Of a stretch of 64,000 nt of DNA, positions 54,895 to 64,000 are shown in pieces. The notes beneath the pieces are model-generated. The model saw only the letters and a list, made by a program, of their open reading frames with translations, was not told where the DNA came from and did no database searches. A program made the translations under genes and the position numbers. How positions within the stretch are numbered: position 1 is the stretch's first letter; each line of letters begins with the position of its first letter. The DNA is from Xiphias gladius (lineage: Eukaryota > Chordata > Actinopteri > Istiophoriformes > Xiphiidae): positions 21,789,001-21,853,000 of the forward strand of contig NC_053415.1 in the NCBI RefSeq assembly GCF_016859285.1, read 5' to 3'.

Positions 54895-57800
54895 CTGGAA
54901 GACACGAAGGCAACGCTGGTTAGTTCACTCTGTGAGCACTGAGGAAGCACTGGGAGCACAAAGGGTCAGTATATGACAACAACAGAGGCTGATTGTTACT
55001 CACTCCTCGTCAGTGATGGACTCGTGGCAGCTGTCGCACACACGCACCTCGAACTCGAAGCCCATGAGGGGGATGGTGGAGCGCTTGGACGAACATTTGC
55101 CGCACACCGCTTGGCCACACTTCCTGCAGTGGTGCTGAGGAACACAGGGGGACCTCGACAAGTCAGCTTTGATCAGCAACACTACCATTTCTTTCTCACC
55201 AGCAGCGGGACAGTTTGAAAACGCTGCAGTAGCAGCTGAATGAGCAGAGGTGGGGGGAAAAGTCATTGTTTTGCATGGCAAGGGTAGCTCTCGAGTTGTG
55301 TCGTCCCCAAGTCAAGTCCAAGTCAAAGAACTCTGTGTTTGCAGTCCTAAACAAGTTATTGTTCACCTTCACCAAATTGAATTCCTTTTAAAATTTTTAG
55401 AGTAACAACTACTATTGTAAATCTGACTTTTTTTAAATTTGTATTTCGAATAAAAATGTAATGGATTTAAAATCAAACTGATGAGGTGTGTCATGGTATG
55501 TTATTCCAGTGACAACAGTTACAAACATCTGTCATTTCTTAGCTGAATGTTTTGCATGTTGCTGTTTGATTTTTTTTATTTTTTTAACATCTGTACCTAA
55601 TCACACGCAACGTGATTCGCCGCTGTCAGACCGATTTCATTCTCTCTCGTTCTGAACAACTAATTCAAAGTCAAAAGGGGAAAGTTCAAGTCAGAGTCAC
55701 GAGTCAGTGGTGTTTAAGTCCAAGTCAAGTTAAGTCTTTTATTATTTTTTAAAGTCAAATCTAAGGTCTCAAGTCTGACTGAAGTCATACAGTAACACTG
55801 CTGTTTTTGTTTTTATGATCATGTTTGTCTGTTTCCGTATAGAAACAAAAAAAACACCTCCATGTTCATAGAATTACTGTCTGTGTGGAAGCTCTACATT
55901 ATCAGTTGTGTGCTGCTTACAGTGCTACTTTGTTTGTCCTCAGTAATTCAGGGACTTTTTCATGTGCAACGACGGACTTTTGTGTTTGTCAAACAGAAAC
56001 ATGGACCTCATCTCCAGAAACACAGACATTACAGTGTGTTGTGTTTGGTTCTGTCTACAGAATGTTCCTGAAAATTGCTGTGCCGTCGGAAACTGGCTGT
56101 TACTGTATCCATGAACTGTGGATACCACACACACACACACACGCATTTCAAATGAGTAACCACAACATAACGCTGATCCTGAGAATGAGGTTATAAAACA
56201 GCTACAGGATGTTTGCTTGCCATTAGTGTAGCAGAAGTGTATGTTTGCTGGAGAGCTGTTTGGAATGGATTCAGAGTGTGGCGGAGCTACAGATCACTGA
56301 ATCTGCTTCAGCTAAGCAGCTGACACAAAAACTGGGATGCCAGTTTTTGTGTCTGATGCTTTATAATTATGTTTTTTTTTTTTAAACAGAATTAAAATAA
56401 ATAAAAGAAGATAAGGAATAGATGCGTATCATACCTGTCGTAGGCCAATTTTCTTACTGTCCCACATCTGTTTGAAGTTCCAGAAGAAAGGCTGCTCACA
56501 CTTCTGACAGGAGTCACTGTCCAGCCACTCCGGGGTCTGTGCAAACACACATTTTTTAAATTATACATGTTTCCTGTTTTTAGAGTTTCCTTTTTTCCCT
56601 TACGGAGCAGCAATTATGTAAGGAAAACTTATTTGATCTTTAAAACACAATTTAAATCAACCAAAATGGTTTAGACCTGGACTAAACATTTACATTTACA
56701 CCTGAGGTGTACAGCTATTTTACTCAACATTTCTAGAAATTAGAACATACCATAGTAGTAATTTCATTAGCTTAATAGCTTTTTTTTCCTCAAACGGGAG
56801 TTGTTCAATCTTCTCATCTCCCTTTGACAAAGAAAAAAAATCAGCATAATTCCCAAAATGCTGAATTTTTGTTTCAATTTGAGCATTTTCACTAGACTGT
56901 AGTGTATGTATTAAAGATTCTCCCCAGCTGAGCCTTCACTTTGGTGAAAGGAGCATATATAGCATGGTTTTTGAAATAGATCCCCGTATGTCATGATGAA
57001 TCTTACTTTTCTTTTTGCATTTGCCGCCAGCACAGCGCATACTGAGCATGACAGACATAAGGAATAGTTGAGGTATAGTAGCTGTGACATACTGAGTTGG
57101 GAAGCAATCGCGATTCAATTGCTGTTGCACTCCGGAGAGTGACGCATGTGGATGCTGGGAAAACAGGACAATGGATATCCTGACGAGTTATTGTCAAGAC
57201 GCCCCACGGTGTGTGTTGCCTTTTGGTTGGCTGTTACGGTGCCACCATCAGAAGAATTGTCCTCATACTCAAGCAAAGGCGTTTTGTGACTTTTTGGATT
57301 TTTGTTCACGATACTCCAGTTTTAGAGAGTAAAAGAAATAAAACAAAGAACAAACAAACAGCAGAGCCCCCTATAACCCTGGCCACCATGAGGAATTAAA
57401 TTACTCCTGAAGCAGTTTTTACCTCTGTCAAGTTTTTCTTTCTTTAAATCCCACAACTTTAATGAATTTGCAAGTTAACATCCTTCCCCGAGTAACCAGC
57501 TGCACAGAGCAGTGGTTAGTTCAACATCTATGTGCAATTGTTTGGGGAACAGCAGCAACCTACTGATTTTATTTTAAGCTCGCCTTAAGGGATGTCAGCT
57601 TCGACAGAACCAATGAGTGAGAAAATAAAATTGAGATGAGGATTTGGGCCAAATAACAGAGACCGGGGCACAAGAGAATGACACTGAGGCAGAATGAAAG
57701 TGGCTCTGGATAAATAAAGAAGCAATGGAGTCCTAACTAAGTGTGTGGAGACTGGCAGAGCACGGAGGGAGAGGAGATGTTGCTGGGCTGAAATAAGACT

Positions 57801-58170
57801 GTGCGAGTGTGTTTGTAAGAGAGAATATCAAAGAACATTCTGCTGATCTGGTTATCTGTCATGGATTTCTTGAGAGAATTTATTCCAGAACAAATACCAG
57901 CAGTTTACCCACCAAAAAGATCCGCGTCACAGTCGTGTATGTGCACATATGAAAACAGGCGTGAAAACACACAGCACACACGACACATTTCCATTCCATT
58001 CGAATGTGTGTTTGTTTCTGCATGTTTCTTTACACTCCGTCACCTCTTGTCGTGTTACGTCCATGTTCCAGATGACGATGCCTCCGTCTGAGCTGCAGGA
58101 AATGAGCTGACGAGTGTGTGAGGCGTAGCACAAGCCCTGAACTTTGTCACTGTAAGGAGTGCACGTGCAC

Positions 58171-58236
<66 letters not shown>

Positions 58237-59840
58237 ATTGCACAACAAATTAAACAAAGCGCTGAATTAAAAATTACAGAGCAGAGAGGTTGGATGTTCC
58301 AGCGCGTTAACAGGAACATAATTTTTAAACGTCAAGTTTCTTCAACCTGCACCACAGCCACGTCGCCTAAAATACAGCTTTTTCTTATTTTATTTAGACA
58401 GCTTGATGGGTGGGCCTTTTAAAGACTGGCTGTAGTCAGACACCTCATTATAAAAATCTGATGTCAAAAATTTATGTTGATCTCATGTCTAAATAAACGC
58501 CCGACTCATTCTTACATAAAAGTCATGGCGGCAATCTGTTGGACCTGTAATATTACTGTAACATTTTCAACACCGCACAAGCCTGAACTGAATCAGGGCT
58601 GCTAATCTAACAGCTATTTTCATTATCAATTGATCTACAGATTATTTTCTGAATCAGTTAATCATTTGATCTATAGAATGTCAGAAAACAGTGAAAAGGG
58701 CTCATCACAAGTCACTAAAGCCCAAGATGATGTCTGCAAATTGCTGTTTTGTTGGACCAACAGACCAAAACCCAAAGATATTCAGTCGATAATGTTATAA
58801 AACAGAGAAGCGCAGGAAATCTTAACATTTGAAAAGCTGGAACCAGAGACTATTTGGCCAAAACAACTTAAATCAATTATCAATTTAGATGCCAATTATT
58901 TTTCAGTTGATCAATTAATGGACTAATCGTTTTAGCTCTAAATTGAATGCCATTAGATTAACGTAAAAGGTTAAATATGCACAGTGAGCGATTAAATGAA
59001 TGTCTTGTTTTCTTTCTTCAGATCAACAAGTCCTCAGTTTTGATTCATACCACCTGCATGAATGAAATCATGAACATCCGGCAAATATGAATTAAACCAG
59101 AGCCCCAATTTAACGTCTTGACATTGAATGTTTGCGCGCTGTGTGACTTATTAAGAGATTCCTTAGTGAGGAGGGAGCGAGAGTCCGTCACGCTCACGAC
59201 GGTCAGTAGTTAAGACTGCAATGACCAAACAAGTTTTAAAATCTATCGCTGATGCAGCCTGCGAGAGAAGACAAAACCCTCTTCTTCTGTCTTTATTTTC
59301 CAATTTAGTGCCGTTCTCCAACAGTGATCCCGCTCCTCTCGCTCACCAGGCACCGAATGTTGTGCACACACCGTGGCTCTCTGTGTAAAGCTCCTGTCAT
59401 GCCTGAGTAAAGCCGTAAGAAGGCAATCGGGTTAGTAATGGAAAAACACAACCCATTTACCATTATACACAATAAAATGATAAAGTAGTATAGTATAAAC
59501 GGTATAAAGAGCTCAGTAATGAAAACAAAGACAATAGCAATTTATCCGGCCAAAACAGACAAGCATATAATTACAATTTAACAGTGTTGTCCATTCGGCT
59601 GAATAATTGCTACAGTAAAGGAAACATCCAGGAGTGGATGTTTGCGAATCTTACTTGTGGCCTTGCAGTTCGATGGCGGTGCCTTTGCGCCCTCCGATGT
59701 CCCACATGATGATGGAGTGGTCTGAGCTGCCGGAGAACAGCACCCTCTGGACTGGGTCCCAGCACAGCGCCGTCACGTTACCTGAGGAAAACAAACAAAC
59801 AAACAAACAAACAAACAAACAAAACACACACACACACACG

Positions 59841-59871
<31 letters not shown>

Positions 59872-62686
59872 GGAGACAAATAAGTGAGTGAAACTCATCA
59901 GTACAAAGTTCGCCACTGCAAAAAATATCATGACAAGACTTGTTCCATTTAGTTTAAAAACTATATTTCTTCTGTCACTGATCTTTTGTGTTGAGACTAA
60001 AGCTTCACTTGTTGGCCTGATATTCTACTGAACATACATAAAGTATCATGTCTTTATACTACTTTTCTGTTATATTAACCGCAGCAAATAAATACCTGAA
60101 TGTTACAAAAGTCCTTTCACTAAATTTGAGGTCTTTTTTAGTTTCCCTGAACTCAGCTAAGTCTCTTTATCCCTTAACTCCAAACATCATACTTTAATTC
60201 CTATTTAAGACCCTGTAAAAGACATATTTCACTGCCTTCTTTGTTAAAGTAGATTCCAGTGACAGCCGCAAAAGATTTTCTTGAACAGAAAGACAGTCAA
60301 GGACTTTGAGCTTTTAAAAACACTTCTTACCTGGCTCAATAAATCTGCAACCTACCTGAGGACGACAAAGGTTGACAGAAGCAATCCAGCGTCAACTATT
60401 ATGAATATAATGCAGTTGTTCTATTTATAAGTAAATAATTTAAACATAAAGACGTAATTCTCTCCTGAGAAACGTTTTTCCCAGCTGATATATTTCTGTA
60501 AAAAAGCTGTAATTGTTCCATTACTGGATTTTATTTTTTATTGTTTGCTTATATATTAAAAAAATAACAATTTCTATGACGTGCATTCAGTTACAACTTC
60601 TTTCTGTCATATCAGCAGAAAAACCAAGCAGCCCCTGAGGCAAACAAGGAAAAGACACTTGTTTATTTTCAAGTTTAAAAACTAATATTTGTACGAGTCT
60701 TGAGTGTATGAAAGCAGAGCAGGAAGCAGAAAGTATCTGAAACTTAGCCCCAACTCAGTTTAGGTTACCAATTATTTCCATTTGTGCAGACAACATCTGA
60801 ACAAATATTGTGCAAAAAAAAAAAAATGACGCCAGTTTTATTCAACAATGTTGCAGCAAACGCTGCAAGAATTTAACCTCTTCAGTGTGTGTACTAGGGC
60901 AGAACATCACAGTTATTTTCGTTATGGATCAGTCTGTTTAATATTTTATTGATGAATAATTTGATTGTCAGAGAATGTCAGAAACTATTGCACATCAATG
61001 AAATGAACATTCAACTGCTTGTTTTGTCCAATCAACTGTTCAAAACTAACATATTCAGGTATAATGATATAAAAACCAGCAAACTGATTGACTATTCATT
61101 GATTATTGTGTGTGTAGTGTACCAGTGTGTCCCTTGAAGGTGGTGACCAGGCTGCAACTGTCCTGCTCCAGCTTCAGGATGGTAACCTGACCAGACTGGT
61201 CCCCTACAAAGGCGTGTCTGGTCTCCACATCGAACCTGGATTAACATTAAGGTCAAAGAAGAAGAAGAAACCGTGTCGTGCTGAAAAAGTACTGATGTAT
61301 TAATTCAGATTTTTATCTGCTACTGGATCAAAACCACAGACTAAACAGCAGTTTCAGCAAAAACAGCTGTGCTGCAAACTGTGCTGCTCAGGAAAACCAA
61401 GAACCCACATGAATTATGAAATCTATGATTTGAGTCAAAGCCCTTTGCAGTGGTAGTGTAGTTACAGTGTGTCGGTGGATGACCCTTAGCTCTATCACTG
61501 GCCACTCAGTCAGACAGTACAACACTGTCCGCATTGCAGAAGAGCAAACAATGACTGCACAAGGAATAACTTCATTATCCTAACCAATCTAAACACTCAG
61601 TCTAAAAAAAAACAACACAAAATGCGTTTCCAATTTTGATACTCTCTCTGGAAACCTGAAACGATACGTACCTCTATGTACAATTTGTGTCATTCCCCAC
61701 GAGCGTAGATTTGGTAGATTGAACCCTTATCAGCCATTAACTATATTTTGAAATTGAGTGACAAAGTGGAAGAAGTTTAACACTGTTTCGCTGCACTAAT
61801 ATTATCAAGAACAGCGTGTTTTTGGAATTATTGTTGTGCAAATCATAAATGTTAAAAACTGACCTTTGCCCAAGCAGCCGTAATTTTTAGAGACATGAAA
61901 AACATAAGGCTCTGCTTCTACACCGACGGTGATCCTGAGAGCAAGGTTGCCAGGTTCTTAACCTTGGTTTTGAGAGAACCAGTTTGCTTGATAAGCCTCA
62001 CTTGTCAAAAAATCTGTCACCGCTCACTGTCTCCCACTGAATTTCTTGCCATGAAAACCGGACCGGTTAGCATGTTAAGGCTAGCAGGATACTAGAGGTC
62101 TAATGACCTAATGGCGGGCTCATTGGTATGGACCAATGTTGCTGCTGAGCACTCACAGCCTTTCATCTGGCCATTACAGAAGCCCTCTCAGCCCGTTTCC
62201 TTGACAACAGCATGACTGATGCCTATTGTTAACCGTTCCCAGTTCTAAAAACTAACTGGAAGCTAATCTGAGTTGCCCTGTTTTATGTTGCTATGGCCTT
62301 AAAATAGACTGTGTTGTCATAATAAAAAGGCAGAGACTTTTCAGAGTCCAAAAGCACCAAAGATGGCTCTTCTCTTCCCACTTGGTTACATCCACTCAGC
62401 TCCATTTAGCAGGACGTTTATCTGTCAGGTTCACTGAGTACCCTTTAAGGGCCAAGTAGCCTGAAAACCAAAAAAAACAAACCAGCTCCCCTCCAGACCA
62501 GGAGGGGAGCCGGGAGTGAGGGCGTTGAAGGATACTGTAGTCCAGAAACCCAGGCGGCGGTGCGATATGTCCCCAGCTGCTGGCCGCTCTCCGAGCAGTG
62601 CCAGGTGAAGTTTTTGTCCTGGCCGGTGCTCAGAAGCCACTCCATCTCCAACACAAACAGGACCACTGTGACTCTGCCCTGGTGGG
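54753..62686 (-). CDS. wdfy2: WDFY2, WD repeat and FYVE domain protein 2 (3' part)
   Basis: Seven exons join in phase and cover about the last 70% of the protein. In order: WD40 repeats ([67 protein letters not shown]), then the FYVE zinc finger with [23 protein letters not shown] and RVCDSC, all PI3P- and zinc-binding signatures present, then a last WD-like repeat ([13 protein letters not shown]). WDFY2 sits on early endosomes through PI3P and is known to bind Akt and PKC-zeta. Exons: 62536-62686, 61123-61235, 59655-59781, 58044-58149, 56435-56536, 55004-55134, 54753-54894. The 5' exons with the start codon are outside the window. The C-terminus ends WMGTVVFLR rather than the mammalian WDMTPVVS. 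Confidence 0.95.
55004..55134 (-). CDS. wdfy2: wdfy2 exon, FYVE C-terminal part
   Basis: Acceptor TCCTCAG, donor GGA|GTGAGT. Codes [18 protein letters not shown], then [16 protein letters not shown]. Confidence 0.95.
56435..56536 (-). CDS. wdfy2: wdfy2 exon, FYVE N-terminal part
   Basis: Acceptor TGCACAG, donor CAG|GTATGA. Codes [18 protein letters not shown] to KIGLRQ, exactly 34 codons. Confidence 0.95.
58044..58149 (-). CDS. wdfy2: wdfy2 exon, WD repeat
   Basis: Acceptor CTTACAG, donor GAG|GTGACG. Codes [18 protein letters not shown] through NMDVTRQE. Confidence 0.95.
58170..58233. repeat. (CA)n microsatellite
   Basis: About 30 CA units starting some 20 bp outside the wdfy2 exon, on the acceptor side. 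On the transcript strand it is (GU)n just upstream of the polypyrimidine position. Confidence 0.98.
58590..58945. repeat. AT-rich dispersed repeat in wdfy2 intron
   Basis: The most complete copy in the window: AGGGCTGCTAATCTAACAGC at one end, TTTTCATTATCAATTGATC, ACCCAAAGATATTCAGTCG, TTTGAAAAGCTGGAACCAG, and the end GGACTAATCGTTTTAGCTCT. The ends resemble the inverted repeats of a non-autonomous DNA transposon. Confidence 0.6.
59655..59781 (-). CDS. wdfy2: wdfy2 exon, WD repeat
   Basis: Acceptor TTCCTCAG, donor CAA|GTAAGA. Codes [20 protein letters not shown] through TAIELQGH. Confidence 0.95.
59788..59871. repeat. (CAAA)n plus (CA)n microsatellite
   Basis: About eight AAAC units followed by about 24 CA units with CG interruptions, 7 bp outside the wdfy2 exon on the acceptor side. 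Confidence 0.97.
60895..61105. repeat. AT-rich dispersed repeat in wdfy2 intron
   Basis: Shorter, diverged copy of the 58590 family (TAGGGCAGAACATCACAGTT, TTGTTTTGTCCAATCAACTG). It ends just before the next exon. Confidence 0.45.
61123..61235 (-). CDS. wdfy2: wdfy2 exon, WD repeat
   Basis: Acceptor AATCCAG, donor ACTG|GTACAC. Codes [20 protein letters not shown] through TFKGHT. Confidence 0.95.
62536..62686 (-). CDS. wdfy2: wdfy2 exon, WD repeat (first in window)
   Basis: Acceptor ACGTGCAG, donor CTACA|GTATCC. Codes [20 protein letters not shown] through [13 protein letters not shown]. Confidence 0.95.
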
Positions 62687-64000
62687 CTGCACGTGCACAA
62701 AAACACACACAAGTACAAGGCTTGAGAGCCATTTTCACAATCACTACAATCACAGTGCAGGGGTCTGCCCACAGGTCCTGGGTAGGATGATGCCAGGAAT
62801 TTCAAAACAGCGTATAGTCAACATATTTAGAGGTCTGAAATTGCAAAGAAAACTCATTTAACACCTCATTTTGGAAGCAGAGAGATGGTGCTACAGGGGA
62901 AAACAAGCCCAGCACCACCGTCCTCTTCATGAAAAGATCTAGGAATCTGTTTGACACTGGTGCAGCGACATTATTTTAGATCTTACAGTATCACAGTACA
63001 CACAGCCACACATGACAGAAGGACATGTGGTACAGATCTTTACATAAGAACAGAGAAACACATAACATTAAAGGTCAACTGTGAATATCACTCAGCAGTA
63101 ACCAATTTTTCCTATGTGCATTCACACGATAAAAAAGAACATCTAATGTAGTGGAGGCTGTGATCGATCAGCGGTGCTCTGGTCCAGTTATTTCTGAGTG
63201 AGTTATACTCAAAAGAAAGAAATGAATTATGAACCCTGCCAGAGAGCAAACATTCCTCAGGCGGCTGAGTTTTCAAAGCCTTAAATACACAGAGCTGAGC
63301 AGACCTTATAAGCAATGACCTGTCCTGAAACTGCCTGAGTAAAAAATTCATTGCATAATGATAAATAACTTGGTCCAGAGATTTTCAGAGAATTGCTGAA
63401 ATTTAGAAGTAAAGTTGAAGATTAAAGTATATATGATACAGGCAGTGGCAATATATGTTTGGTTTTTTTTTTATATTAGGACAGAAGACAGATTATTACT
63501 TGTTGAAATGGTTTAACTTAAAGCTCCTTTTTTATTAGAGCATCTTAAATTTTTTGTAGACATTTTAAAATCCTACACACACACGTCCTTTTTCTATTAA
63601 AAAAAAAAATACAATATAATATATACAATATAACTTAAAATGTTTTTTTCTATTCATTAGGGTTTCTCTGAATTATAACAGTGTATAATATAAAGAAGCT
63701 CTTCTCAGGTTTTTTCTTTTGAAAGCAAAAAAATGTCCCCGATGTAAAATGATTTAATTTTATCAACCTTTAACAACACTGGGCAAACTGAAATAACAAT
63801 ATGTAGAACACGAACTTCATGTTTGATGCATTTTACTCATAAGTTACTCATGTGTAAATGAAAAATGCCAGGTAAACTTAGTCGGTGGGTCCAATACTTT
63901 ATATGTCATCTTGCTTTCTGAATGAATAATTTTTAACTAGATCTCAACTGCCTTGCTAGTGTCAGAGCAGTATTGTTTCCATGTTGTTCCTTCAGAAATT
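62687..64000. other. wdfy2 intron, right edge
   Basis: No exon matching the WDFY2 N-terminal half is seen. The sequence is AT-rich with A- and T-runs near 63463 and 63600. It should be intronic, because the missing 5' exons must lie farther right. Confidence 0.6.

Overview
The window reads as nuclear DNA of a ray-finned fish, most likely a spiny-rayed (percomorph) teleost. It has vertebrate split genes with GT-AG introns, long CA/GT and TA microsatellites, Tc1-like, PIF/Harbinger-like and RTE-like repeats of the kinds common in teleosts, and vertebrate 5S rRNA and intron-containing tRNA-Leu(CAA) genes. DHRS12 and WDFY2 lie tail to tail, the same arrangement as on human 13q14.3.

Layout: (1) Positions 1-25,180 form a gene-poor region. 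I find no convincing exon there, only microsatellites, DNA-transposon remnants (Tc1-like, an AGTAC-type repeat nest, a decayed Harbinger element with a Myb-like relic) and a few blocks that look like conserved noncoding DNA. (2) Positions about 25,180-33,731 on the minus strand hold an unnamed secreted-protein gene. It has a signal peptide, two ZP-N-like cysteine modules, three copies of an LWDFEDVP acidic motif, and then a very GC-rich Thr/Ser/Ala/Gly minisatellite tail. The Thr/Ser register is lost over about 370 bp and returns in the original frame. Two further 3' exons are possible. (3) Positions 34,041-38,940 form a compact Pol III cluster: two 5S rRNA genes on +, four complete tRNA-Leu(CAA) genes (three on -, one on +), one half tRNA and one 5S relic, arranged in partly duplicated and partly inverted units. 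(4) Positions 39,344-49,200 on + are DHRS12, complete in ten exons (318 aa). Its last intron holds a Tc1-like element and a palindromic MITE, both nested in an older repeat. (5) Positions 49,221-54,752 lie between the two gene tails and hold repeats, hairpins and one orphan exon-like relic. (6) Positions 54,753-62,686 on - are the last seven coding exons of WDFY2 (WD40 repeats plus FYVE zinc finger). Its 5' exons lie beyond the right edge.

Nothing ties these genes into one pathway. DHRS12 is a short-chain dehydrogenase/reductase, WDFY2 is an endosomal PI3P-binding adaptor, and the Pol III cluster supplies ribosome and translation RNAs. The least familiar items are the ZP-N/mucin-like gene and the mixed 5S-tRNA array. 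Exon boundaries were set by reading splice sites and checking phase by hand. Protein names rest on remembered family sequences, not on a search.
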